The notes under the pieces: generated by a model | Seen by the model: the letters and a program-made list of their open reading frames with translations, nothing else | Told to the model about the DNA's origin: nothing | The model's database searches: none | Made by a program: the position numbers and the translations under genes | Shown: positions 15,332 to 22,954 of the stretch, piece by piece | How positions within the stretch are numbered: position 1 is the first letter of the stretch | Layout of the letters: the number at the start of each line of letters is the position of its first letter | DNA from: JALYYC01 sp039922495 | Lineage (GTDB): Bacteria > Chloroflexota > Dormibacteria > CF-121 | Reading direction: 5' to 3' | NCBI GenBank assembly: GCA_039922495.1 | Contig: JBDTEO010000032.1 | Coordinates: forward strand, 1 to 33,916 | Length of the DNA: 33,916 nt

Positions 15332-16584
15332 TCTTTCTCAGCGACTTCCTCAACGCGGAAGTCGTTGATCTCCGGCAGCACCGAGTCGGACGGGTCCGCG
15401 ACCTGGTGGTGTTGATGACGGACCCGTTCCCCAAGGTCACCGGGGTGATCCTCAAGGGCAACCACCGGATCCGCTCGGTCGACTGGTCGGTGGTGCGGAG
15501 TTGGGACAACAAGGAGCTCAGCCTCAAGCTGGCCGAGGACAACCTGCAGCCGCACGGGCGAGTCGAGTCGGAATTGTGGCTCTCCCGCCAGGTGCTCGAC
15601 AAGCAGATCGTCGACATGGACGGCCGCCGCGTGGTGCGCGTCAACGACCTCCAGCTGTCTCAGGTGGACGGCAACCTGCTGCTGGTCGGGGTCGATATCG
15701 GCGCGCGCGGGCTGGCGCGCCGGGTTGGCCTCGAGGGCCCGGGCCGCCGGGTCGCGGTTGGTCTCGGCCTGGACTGGCCCCAGAAGTTGATCTCCTGGGA
15801 AGCGGTCGACCCGGTGAAAAGTGACGAGAGCTCGGTCAAGTTGCGGATCGCCCATACCAAGCTGGCCAAGCTGCACCCGGCCGACATCGCCGACATCGTC
15901 AACGAGCTCAGCCCCGAAGACCGGAATGCGGTGTTCGCGGCCCTCGACGATGAAAAAGCCGCGGACACCCTCGAGGAGATTGACGAGCCCCAGATGCAGG
16001 CCTCGATCCTCGAGCGACTGGATGTCGAGCGGGCCTCGGACATCCTCGAGGCCATGTCACCGGACGAAGTCGCCGATCTGCTGGCGGACATGCCGCGAGA
16101 GCGAGCCCAGCAGTTGTTGCAAAAGATGGAGGAGGACGAAGCGGAGGACGTTGAAGAGCTTCTGGCCTACCGAGAGGACACGGCCGGCGGGCTGATGACG
16201 ACCCAGTACGTGGCGGTGCAGCACACGCTGACCGCGGCCGAAGCGATCGACCGGCTGCGCGAGCTCGAGCCGGATGCGGAGAGCGTCTATTACGTCTACG
16301 TGGTCGACGAGGAGGAGCACCTGCTCGGCGTGCTGTCGCTCCGCGACCTGATCGTCGCCAAGCCCACGCAGGCGATCCGCGATTTCATGATCCAAAACGT
16401 CATGTCCGTCCGGCTCGACGCCGGACCGCGCGAGGTGGCAGAGGTCACCGCGAAGTACAACTTGCTGGCCGTGCCGGTCGTCGATGAGCACAACCGGATC
16501 CAGGGAATCGTCACCGTGGACGACGTGATGGACCGCGTGCTGCCGCCCCGGGGTGGCGGTGGCCGCAGGCGGCGGATCTTCTAG
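15328..16584 (+). CDS. PRC-barrel / MgtE_N / CBS regulatory protein
   Basis: A 418-residue soluble protein with the cytoplasmic half of an MgtE magnesium channel but no transmembrane part. PRC-barrel-like segments occupy about 1-170 (DFLNAEVVDLRQHRVGRVRDL and a second copy near DMDGRRVVRVNDL), an MgtE_N helical superhelix follows (about 190-290, repeats such as LHPADIADIVNEL and SPDEVADLLADMP), then a CBS pair (about 290-405) and a basic tail GGGGRRRRIF. In MgtE the N and CBS domains sense Mg2+ and lock the pore. The ATG overlaps the fabF stop, and the NRAMP-like permease starts three bases after its own stop. The likely role is metal sensing for that permease. Confidence 0.88.
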   Translation: MIFLSDFLNAEVVDLRQHRVGRVRDLVVLMTDPFPKVTGVILKGNHRIRSVDWSVVRSWDNKELSLKLAEDNLQPHGRVESELWLSRQVLDKQIVDMDGRRVVRVNDLQLSQVDGNLLLVGVDIGARGLARRVGLEGPGRRVAVGLGLDWPQKLISWEAVDPVKSDESSVKLRIAHTKLAKLHPADIADIVNELSPEDRNAVFAALDDEKAADTLEEIDEPQMQASILERLDVERASDILEAMSPDEVADLLADMPRERAQQLLQKMEEDEAEDVEELLAYREDTAGGLMTTQYVAVQHTLTAAEAIDRLRELEPDAESVYYVYVVDEEEHLLGVLSLRDLIVAKPTQAIRDFMIQNVMSVRLDAGPREVAEVTAKYNLLAVPVVDEHNRIQGIVTVDDVMDRVLPPRGGGGRRRRIF

Positions 16585-16587
16585 CCG

Positions 16588-17859
16588 GTGGCACTGCTCC
16601 GAAGCCGCCGCGCGCGGCTGCTGGTGCTCTTTTCGGTCCTCGGGCCAGGCATCATCACCGGCAGCGTCGACAACGATGCCACCGGGCTCACCGGCTACGC
16701 GCTGGCGGGCTCCCAGTTCGGCTACGACCTGCTCTGGGTTCTGATCGTGACGGCGATCTGCCTCGCCCCGATCCAGGAGATGGTCGCCCGGATGGGCACC
16801 GTGACCGGCAAGGGTCTTTCGGACCTGATCCGCGAGCGCTTCGGCGTGGCGCCGACCCTCTGGGTGATGGTCTTGCTTTTCGTGGCGAACGCCGCCACCA
16901 CGGTGGCCGAGTTTGCCGGGGTTGGCGGTGGTGCCGACCTGCTCTTTGGCGGTTCCGCGCGCTATGTGGCCATCCCGCTGGCGGCGGTTCTGGTCTGGTT
17001 CCTGGTCCTCCGCGGCTCCTTTCGGGTTGTCGAGCGCGTTTTGCTCGTCCTCACCCTGGTCTTCGTCGGGTACATCGTCTCGGCGATCCTCGCGCACCCG
17101 CCCTGGGGCACCGTCCTCCACCACGCCGTGGTGCCGACCTTCCACTGGACCCCGCCCTTCATCCTGATTTTCATCTCGGTCGTCGGCACCACGATCACGC
17201 CGTGGATGGCCTTCTTCCAGCAGTCGAACGTGGCCGACAAGGGCCTGAACCCGTCCGACCTCAAATTCGAGCGCGTCGATACCTTTGCCGGCATCGTGGT
17301 GCTCAACATCGTCGCCTTCTTTATCATCGTCGCCACCGGCGCGACGGTCTTTGCCCACCACATCCAGGTCGATCCCGCGGATCCGTCCGCCTTCAGCAAG
17401 ATCGCGCTGGCCCTGCGGCCGCTCGCCGGGCAATACGCCGAACAGCTTTTCGCCATCGGCCTGATCAATGCCTCGCTGATGGCGGCCTCGGTCCTGCCAC
17501 TCTCGACCACCTACGCCATTACTGAGGCCTTCGGCTTCGAGCGCGGCATTGACAAGTCCTTTCGGGAGGCGCCCGCGTTTCTGACCATCTACACGACGCT
17601 GATCGTGCTGGGCGCCGGCGTCGCGATGTTTCCCGGTGCGCCGCTCGCGCTCATCACCAACCTGCCGAACATCGTCAACGGCATGATGCTGCCGCTGTTG
17701 CTCCCCATCCTGATCCTGCTCGCCAACGACAAGCGGATCATGGGCCGCTACGTCAATGGGCGGTTCGGCAACCTGCTCTCAGGGGCGGTGTTCCTCTTTC
17801 TGTCCGCCGTGACCATCGCGTTTCTTCTTTCCTTCTTCCTGCCCGGCCTGTTTCACTAG
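16588..17859 (+). CDS. NRAMP-related divalent metal transporter
   Basis: A 423-residue membrane protein with about eleven helices and the NRAMP pattern GPGIITGSVDNDATG...AGSQFGYDLLW in helix 1. The helix-1 metal motif DPGN reads Asp30-Ala-Thr-Gly33, and the helix-6 MPHN reads Thr204-Pro-Trp-Met207, so the Met that selects transition metals is missing at its usual place. NRAMP relatives that transport Mg2+ also lack this Met, so Mg2+ (or another hard ion) is a reasonable guess. The start is GTG, three bases after the MgtE-like gene, which supports a functional pair. The last 81 bases overlap the macro-domain gene on the other strand. Confidence 0.9.
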   Translation: MALLRSRRARLLVLFSVLGPGIITGSVDNDATGLTGYALAGSQFGYDLLWVLIVTAICLAPIQEMVARMGTVTGKGLSDLIRERFGVAPTLWVMVLLFVANAATTVAEFAGVGGGADLLFGGSARYVAIPLAAVLVWFLVLRGSFRVVERVLLVLTLVFVGYIVSAILAHPPWGTVLHHAVVPTFHWTPPFILIFISVVGTTITPWMAFFQQSNVADKGLNPSDLKFERVDTFAGIVVLNIVAFFIIVATGATVFAHHIQVDPADPSAFSKIALALRPLAGQYAEQLFAIGLINASLMAASVLPLSTTYAITEAFGFERGIDKSFREAPAFLTIYTTLIVLGAGVAMFPGAPLALITNLPNIVNGMMLPLLLPILILLANDKRIMGRYVNGRFGNLLSGAVFLFLSAVTIAFLLSFFLPGLFH

Positions 17860-18378
17860 CTGCCGCGCCGCCTCGCGGTCGAAGGCGGCCCGGGCGACCT
17901 CACCGAACAGGACGAACCGGACGTCCGTCAACATGCCGGGAGCCGCCGCATGTGCGATGACCTGCTCCAGCATGATCCGAGCACAGTCCTCGAGCGGAAA
18001 ATGGGCGATCCCGGTGCCGACCGCCGGAAAGGCGATCGAGTGCAGGCCCTTCTCGCGCGCCAGCTCCAGGCTGCGCCGGGTCGCGTTCTGGAGCGACGCG
18101 GCCGTGGTCCGTCCGCCCAGCCGCATGCTGGCGGCGTGGACGACGTAACGCGCGGGCAGGTTCCCGCCGCCCGTGATCGCGGCATCGCCAATGGCGATCG
18201 TTCCGATTGCGCGACATTCCGCCTGGATCGACGGCCCACCACGGCGCGCGATGGCGCCGGCGACGCCGCCACCAAGGACGAGGTCATTGTTGGCCGCATT
18301 GACGATCGCGTCGGCGTCCTGGGCGGTCAGGTCGCCCTCGAGCATCGTGACGGTCACCGCACCGGTGCGCCAGCTCAC
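17779..18378 (-). CDS. Macro domain protein (ADP-ribose binding/hydrolase)
   Basis: A 199-residue protein with a macro domain of the YmdB/O-acetyl-ADP-ribose deacetylase type: NAANNDLVLGGGVAGAI for the phosphate loop, then YVVHAASMRLGG and FPAVGTGIAHFPLE. It should bind ADP-ribose and may remove ADP-ribosyl or acetyl groups. The GTG at 18378 overlaps the PfkB kinase stop as GTGA and gives VSWRTGAVTVTMLEGDLT; an ATG seven codons upstream is possible. The Lys/Glu/His-rich tail after about residue 172 lies opposite the end of the NRAMP gene, an 81-bp convergent overlap. Confidence 0.9.
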   Translation of the reverse strand: MSWRTGAVTVTMLEGDLTAQDADAIVNAANNDLVLGGGVAGAIARRGGPSIQAECRAIGTIAIGDAAITGGGNLPARYVVHAASMRLGGRTTAASLQNATRRSLELAREKGLHSIAFPAVGTGIAHFPLEDCARIMLEQVIAHAAAPGMLTDVRFVLFGEVARAAFDREAARQLVKQAGQEEGKKKRDGHGGQKEEHRP

Positions 18379-19304
18379 TGGGCGGCTGGCGCCTTCCACG
18401 CCATCGACTCCATGCGAGCGTCGACTTCCGCCCGCGTCAGGTGCTGCACGCCGCCGACACTGAATCGCTGGATCACGAACGAGGCCAGCACCATGGCATA
18501 GCCAAGCGCGAGGCGCAGGGTGTCCTCGTCTTCACGTTGCCGCTCGGCGAGGCAGCCGAGGAATCCTCCCGCGACGGCGTCCCCGGCCCCGGTTGGATCG
18601 ACCGGCGGGTCGACCGGACACGCCGGCAGGTGGATGTCGCGACCTTCCCGGTAGAGCGTTGCGCCTCGCGGCCCTTCCTTGATCACCAGCCCGCGAAGCC
18701 GAAACCGGCGTCGAAGCTCTGCCGACGCCCGCTCGATGGTTCCCACCCGGGCCAGCGCCATCGCCTCAGCCCCATTCAAAAACAGGTAGTCGAGGCGCTG
18801 CAGGACCTCGTCGAGTGCCTCGGGCTGCTCCCGGATGTAGAGCGTCATGGTGTCGCCCGCAATCAGGCGGGGGTGATCGAGTTGCTGCACGACACGCAGT
18901 TGGTGCCGCGGTTCCATGCTGCCGACAAAGGTGATCGGGGTCTGGCGCTGCTGGGTGGTGAGCACCGGCTCGAAGGTTCGATAGGCGCCCTGCTCCGAGC
19001 TTTCCCCACGGGTCGTCCCGGTTTCGTAATCATGCTCCGCGCGCCAGCGATAGGTCGGCGCCTCCGAGAGGGTGACGCTTCGCAGGTCGGCGTCCGTCCC
19101 GACCATGGCGGCCTGGAAGGTCGGCATAAAGTCGGGGCCGGCGGTGGCGACGACCTGGACCGGGGCGAAGAGCCGCGCTGCCAGCGTGCAGTAGGTGGCG
19201 GAGCCGCCCAGGCCATCGGGGTTGAATCCCGCCGGGGTTCGAACATCGTCCCGGGTGATGGTCCCCGCGACAAGGATGGGCCAGGGGGCCAGGGCAGGGC
19301 TCAC
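18375..19304 (-). CDS. PfkB family sugar/nucleoside kinase
   Basis: A 309-residue ribokinase-fold kinase. The C-terminal signature DPTGAGDAVAGGFLG contains the catalytic Asp and the anion hole, and the N-terminal region has GGSATYCTLAARLF. The substrate is unknown. The start is GTG; TAGAAT on the minus strand ends nine bases upstream. It is coupled to the macro-domain gene by a four-base overlap, which suggests a role in ribose, nucleoside or ADP-ribose salvage, although this is only contextual. The preceding gene on the strand ends 35 bases upstream. Confidence 0.9.
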   Translation of the reverse strand: MSPALAPWPILVAGTITRDDVRTPAGFNPDGLGGSATYCTLAARLFAPVQVVATAGPDFMPTFQAAMVGTDADLRSVTLSEAPTYRWRAEHDYETGTTRGESSEQGAYRTFEPVLTTQQRQTPITFVGSMEPRHQLRVVQQLDHPRLIAGDTMTLYIREQPEALDEVLQRLDYLFLNGAEAMALARVGTIERASAELRRRFRLRGLVIKEGPRGATLYREGRDIHLPACPVDPPVDPTGAGDAVAGGFLGCLAERQREDEDTLRLALGYAMVLASFVIQRFSVGGVQHLTRAEVDARMESMAWKAPAAQ

Positions 19305-19313
19305 GAGGGCCCA

Positions 19314-19343
19314 ATTCTAGAAAACGGCGGCGTCCTGGCTCAA
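19314..19343 (-). promoter_or_regulatory. Candidate promoter of the PfkB gene
   Basis: On the minus strand TTGAGC (19338-19343) and TAGAAT (19314-19319) with an 18-nt spacer. The -10 ends nine bases before the GTG, so the mRNA would have almost no leader. Confidence 0.45.
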
Positions 19344-19801
19344 ACCGCGAGCAGTTGCGGGTCGGGGCGAGCCAGCTCGCCCTCGACCGCCCCGATCAAT
19401 CGCCGAACCGCGTGGGGTTCGGTCAGGAGCCAGGTCTCGGTGGGGCGATCGAAATCGGGGCGGCAGATCAGTGCCATCGCGGTGTCGTCCCCAACCACCG
19501 CGCTGAACCAGGTCTCGGCCAGCCAGCCCAGGCCCGGATCGCGCCGGTCGGCCTCCTGGGGTAAGGGCGTGGTCGACGGAGTGGCAACCACCGCCCGCCG
19601 GGCGCTCCGCATCAAGGCCGCCTCCTGCTCCCAGTCAGTACGGACCGCTACCGGGTCAGGACGGCCGAGGTAGACGGTATAGCGCCCAGGGTGCATGGTC
19701 GCCAGGCTCTCGACCACCCGGCGCAGCAAGGGCACCGTGGCGGCGTCGATGACCCTCCGGGTTCCTGGGGTCGCTCCGATCAATATCGCCATCTCGCCCA
19801 T
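19340..19801 (-). CDS. Hypothetical protein, 153 residues
   Basis: I do not recognise a family. The protein looks soluble and globular, with alternating hydrophobic strands and helices (MGEMAILIGATPG at the start, VVGDDTAMALICRPDF near residue 110, WLLTEPHAVRRLIGAVEGEL near the end). It could be a small sensory or DICT-like domain, but this is weak. ATG 19801 lies six bases after a TAGGGT -10-like box, without a ribosome site. A LexA-box-like sequence overlaps the -35 region. It lies between the NUDIX and PfkB genes on the same strand. Confidence 0.65.
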   Translation of the reverse strand: MGEMAILIGATPGTRRVIDAATVPLLRRVVESLATMHPGRYTVYLGRPDPVAVRTDWEQEAALMRSARRAVVATPSTTPLPQEADRRDPGLGWLAETWFSAVVGDDTAMALICRPDFDRPTETWLLTEPHAVRRLIGAVEGELARPDPQLLAV

Positions 19802-19807
19802 GCTCGA

Positions 19808-19836
19808 ACCCTAGCACAAACGCGCGCCAAAAGCAA
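19808..19836 (-). promoter_or_regulatory. Candidate leaderless promoter
   Basis: On the minus strand TTGCTT (19831-19836), 17-nt spacer, TAGGGT (19808-19813), then six bases to the ATG at 19801. Spacing is ideal and no ribosome site is present. Confidence 0.5.
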
Positions 19837-19847
19837 ACATACGTTCG
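19835..19847 (-). promoter_or_regulatory. LexA-box-like sequence
   Basis: CGAACGTATGTTT on the minus strand matches the Gram-positive SOS consensus CGAACRNRYGTTYC at all but the final C. It overlaps the -35 box of the hypothetical gene at 19340-19801. A chance match is possible. Confidence 0.35.
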
Positions 19848-19855
19848 TAGTAGAT

Positions 19856-20383
19856 TTAGAGGAGCTCCACGCCCGCCCACGCGAGTCCCAAAAACGTCTT
19901 GGCATCCTCGAGCTCGCCGTTCTGGCGCAGGACCCGCAGCGACGGACGATCGAAGGGATTGACCTTGAAAGACTCGTCCATCTCGGCATGTGATGGCGTC
20001 GGTGCCAGATCCTCGGCCAAAAACCAGGTCATCAACTCGTCGCCGTAACCGGGAACCAGGTAGGCGCGTCCCAATCGGGTGAGCCGTCCGGCTTTCAACC
20101 CTGCCTCCTCGGCAAGCTCGCGCCGGGCCGTTTCCTCGAGCGACTCCCCCGGCTTGTCGCAGGTGCCAGCTGGAATTTCCCAGAGTTCGCGTCCGGTGAC
20201 ATAGCGAAATTGCCGCACCAGGACGATCCGACCATCCGCCTGCCGGGGCACGATCGCCACCGATCCAGGGTGGCGCACAATCTCGCGCGTGGTGGTCTTT
20301 CCATCGGGTAAGCGAACTTCGTCCTTAAAGACCTGGATCAGCTTGCCCGCATAGACAATCTGGCCGCTGATGCGCTCTTCCAT
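19856..20383 (-). CDS. NUDIX hydrolase, ADP-ribose pyrophosphatase type
   Basis: A 175-residue hydrolase that cleaves nucleoside diphosphate linkages, most likely ADP-ribose to AMP and ribose-5-phosphate. The NUDIX box runs from AGTCDKPGE through ARRELAEEAGL, with the metal-binding REL-x-EE. The upstream VRQFRY and the ELWEIPAG strand before the box are typical of the ADP-ribose pyrophosphatase subgroup. The ATG at 20383 is chosen because GGAGGGAGGAA lies directly before it; a longer in-frame start has no such site. It is near the macro-domain and PfkB genes on the same strand. Confidence 0.92.
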   Translation of the reverse strand: MEERISGQIVYAGKLIQVFKDEVRLPDGKTTTREIVRHPGSVAIVPRQADGRIVLVRQFRYVTGRELWEIPAGTCDKPGESLEETARRELAEEAGLKAGRLTRLGRAYLVPGYGDELMTWFLAEDLAPTPSHAEMDESFKVNPFDRPSLRVLRQNGELEDAKTFLGLAWAGVELL

Positions 20384-20446
20384 TTCCTCCCTCCATCTCC
20401 GTGAATCCGATCCGTTCCGGTAGCGGGAATCCTCCGCTATCATGCT

Positions 20447-20489
20447 GGCTTAAGGCATGATCGAACCCGGCTTAGGCATGATCGAACGC
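20447..20489 (+). repeat. Tandem duplication across a start codon
   Basis: Two near-identical units, 20447-20468 and 20469-20489, each containing GGCTTA, then AGGCATGATCGAAC. One base is deleted and one changed in the second unit. The duplication gives two in-frame ATG codons (20457 and 20478), seven codons apart. Confidence 0.85.
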
Positions 20490-20828
20490 ACGGTCCTCGA
20501 GATCGCGCAGCACCACTTCTGGGCGTGGCAGCGGCGGACCGCCGCAACGCCGCGCAACCAGCTTCGCGAGACCGACGAGCTACTTGGTGTGATCGAGGAA
20601 TGCCGTGTGCAGCGGATCAAGTTCATCCCCGCCGACATCTGGCGCCGCATCGTTCACCTGCTTGGCCAGCTCGATGGGCGCTACTCGGAGAAGCTGGGCA
20701 TCGATCGATCGGTCGAGCGCACCTCGGAGGTGCTGTTTGAAGCGCAGGAAGCGCTGATGCTCGCGGCCCGGGCGACCCGCCGTCCCAAGCCCTCGAACGT
20801 CATCCCGCTATTTCGCCGGCTCGACTAG
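20457..20828 (+). CDS. Hypothetical protein, 123 residues
   Basis: No family recognised. A basic, mostly helical soluble protein containing FWAWQRRTAATPRNQ, a middle WRRIVHLLGQLDGRYSEKLG stretch and a C-terminal RRPKPSNVIPLFRRLD. The first codons lie in a tandem duplication, so translation could start at ATG 20457 or 20478. TATCAT at 20438-20443 is a possible -10 box. It is divergent from the NUDIX gene and convergent with the EF-G paralogue. Confidence 0.7.
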   Translation: MIEPGLGMIERTVLEIAQHHFWAWQRRTAATPRNQLRETDELLGVIEECRVQRIKFIPADIWRRIVHLLGQLDGRYSEKLGIDRSVERTSEVLFEAQEALMLAARATRRPKPSNVIPLFRRLD

Positions 20829-20848
20829 CCACGCGCGGCGCCGTTGCG

Positions 20849-22888
20849 CTAATCGTCGGCGTCGGCCCCCTTCGATTTCTGGTAGGCGCTGATCACGGAT
20901 TGCGCCGCGTGAGCGGGCACCTCTTCGTAGTGGGAGAAGGTCATCTGATATCGGCCGCGGCCCTGCGTGATCGAGCGCAGGTCGATCGGGAACCGGTACA
21001 TCGATGACAGCGGCACCTGGGCCTTGACCTTTTCCAGGTGATCGCCGGACGGTTCCATCCCGGCGATCTTGCCCCGTTTGCCGTTGAGGTCGCTGATCAC
21101 GTCGCCCATGTTGCGTTCGGGCACCAGCACCTCGACATCCATGATCGGTTCGAGCAACACCGGGCGCGCATCCATGACCGCCTGGCGCATCGCCATGGCA
21201 CCGGCCAGCTTGAACGCGATGTCCTTGCCGTCGACGGGATGGGTGGAGCCGTCGAGGAGACGAACCCTGATGTCGACCAAGGCATTACCGCTCAGGACCC
21301 CCTGGTCCATCGCCTCTTTGACGCCTTTTTCCACCGAAGGCCGGAAGTTCTGCGGGATCGAGCCGCCGAAGATCTTGTCTTCCCAGACAAATCCGGTTCC
21401 GCGCGGCACCGGCGAGATCTCGATCACACAGTGGCCGTACATGCCCGCTCCGCCCGACTGCTTCTTGTACTTCTTCTCGGCGCGCGCCGTGCCGGTGATC
21501 GTTTCCTGGTAGGGGACGCGAGGGATCTGGAGGACGCCCTCGACCCCGTACTTGCGCTTCATCTTCTCCAGGACCACATCGAGGTGCACATCGCCCATCC
21601 CGTTAAGGATCGACTCCTTGGTGATCGGCTCATGGACCAGGCTCAGCGTGGGGTCCTCATCGACCAGCTTGACGAGGGCCGCGTTGACCTTCTCCTCGTC
21701 GGCCTTGTTTTTCGCTCCCACTGCCGCGCTGTAGGTTTGCGGCGGGTACTCGATGGCGGGCAGGCGGACCGGGTGCTCCCGCGTCGACAGCGTTTCCCCG
21801 GTTGCGGTCAGCTGGAGCTTGCTGATCCCGGCAATGTCGCCGGCCACCACCTCGGTGGCCGGTTCGAGTGTCTTGCCTTTCGGGAACCCGAGGGCACCAA
21901 CCCGTTCCGGCTGGTTCTTGCTCGTGTTGGTCAGGGCGTGGTTGGTGGCGTTGAGGACCCCGGAGATCACTTTCACGTAGCTGATCCGCCCGACAAAGGG
22001 GTCGGCGGTTGTTTTGAACACCAGGGCGGCGGCCGGTCCGGACGCATCGGCGTTGATCGGGGACGGCAACAGGGCCACGATGGCATCCAGCAGGGTGCCG
22101 ACGCCGATCGACCGGGCGGAGGCGGCGCAGAGCACGGGGACAAGCGTGCCGGCCGCGACCCCCTTCGCCAGCGCGCCGGTTACTTCCGCATCGCTGAGCT
22201 CACCGGTCTCCAGGTATTTCTCCAGCAGCGCATCGTCGGTTTCGGCGGCCGCTTCGACCAGCGGCGACCGCCGGCCCTCGACGTCGGCGGCCAGCTCCGC
22301 GGGGATCGGCATTTCGCTCGCCCGTCCCTGCGCATCGAAGCCGTAGGCCTTGCGGGCCACCAGGTCGATGACCCCCTTGAAGGCGGCTTCCTCCCCGATC
22401 GGAGCCTGGATGGCGACCGGGCGGGGCGAGAACTCCCGCATTGAATCGACCGCCTTCCAGTAGTCGGCATTCTCCTTGTCCATCTTGTTGACGACGACAA
22501 GCGTGGGCGTGTTGGCGGCACGGAGCTGGGCCCAGGCAAGCTCGGTGCCCACCACGGCGCCGGCGCTGGCGCCGACCACCAGGAGGGCGCCCTCGGCTGC
22601 CCGCAGGGCTCCGTAGACGTCGCCGACGAAATCCTGGAACCCCGGCGTGTCAAGGAGATTGATCTTGTGGTCCTTCCAGGTCAGGTGGGCGACCGCGGTG
22701 CCGATCGAGATCTTCCGTTTGATCTCCTCGGGCTCGAAGTCAAAGGTCGTCGTGCCGGCTTCCGGGCGGCCGAGACGCTCGATCCCGCCGCCAGCGTAGA
22801 GCATCGCCTCGGCCAGGCTGGTTTTGCCCTCGTGGCTGTGCCCGAGCAGGGCGACGTTACGGATCCTCCCAGGGTCGACTCGTGGCAT
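20849..22888 (-). CDS. Elongation factor G-like GTPase (EF-G2 type)
   Basis: A 679-residue translational GTPase paralogue. The P-loop is GHSHEGKTS (residues 16-24) instead of the AHIDAGKTT of true EF-G, followed by LLDTPGFQDF and NKMDKE for guanine recognition. All five EF-G domains appear to be present, with domain IV at roughly 465-585 and domain V to the C-terminus. EF-G-like proteins of this branch occur in Actinomycetota, Chloroflexota and Deinococcota, with no settled role. A strong GGGAGAGGGAACG ribosome site precedes the ATG. No str operon genes are adjacent, so the housekeeping fusA is presumably elsewhere. Confidence 0.93.
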   Translation of the reverse strand: MPRVDPGRIRNVALLGHSHEGKTSLAEAMLYAGGGIERLGRPEAGTTTFDFEPEEIKRKISIGTAVAHLTWKDHKINLLDTPGFQDFVGDVYGALRAAEGALLVVGASAGAVVGTELAWAQLRAANTPTLVVVNKMDKENADYWKAVDSMREFSPRPVAIQAPIGEEAAFKGVIDLVARKAYGFDAQGRASEMPIPAELAADVEGRRSPLVEAAAETDDALLEKYLETGELSDAEVTGALAKGVAAGTLVPVLCAASARSIGVGTLLDAIVALLPSPINADASGPAAALVFKTTADPFVGRISYVKVISGVLNATNHALTNTSKNQPERVGALGFPKGKTLEPATEVVAGDIAGISKLQLTATGETLSTREHPVRLPAIEYPPQTYSAAVGAKNKADEEKVNAALVKLVDEDPTLSLVHEPITKESILNGMGDVHLDVVLEKMKRKYGVEGVLQIPRVPYQETITGTARAEKKYKKQSGGAGMYGHCVIEISPVPRGTGFVWEDKIFGGSIPQNFRPSVEKGVKEAMDQGVLSGNALVDIRVRLLDGSTHPVDGKDIAFKLAGAMAMRQAVMDARPVLLEPIMDVEVLVPERNMGDVISDLNGKRGKIAGMEPSGDHLEKVKAQVPLSSMYRFPIDLRSITQGRGRYQMTFSHYEEVPAHAAQSVISAYQKSKGADADD

Positions 22889-22906
22889 CGTTCCCTCTCC
22901 CAGCCA

Positions 22907-22935
22907 AAGATACCCGAATTCGGCGAATACGTTAA
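22907..22935 (-). promoter_or_regulatory. Candidate promoter of the EF-G-like gene
   Basis: On the minus strand TTAACG (22930-22935), 17-nt spacer, TATCTT (22907-22912). The spacer contains a 10-bp perfect palindrome CCGAATTCGG (22914-22923), which could be a regulator site. Confidence 0.45.
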
Positions 22936-22954
22936 GGGGTTTCTTGGGCGGCCC

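Noticed and set aside
21038..22444. Long plus-strand open frame inside the EF-G-like gene
   Set aside because: Antisense shadow of a conserved GTPase; no recognisable motif.
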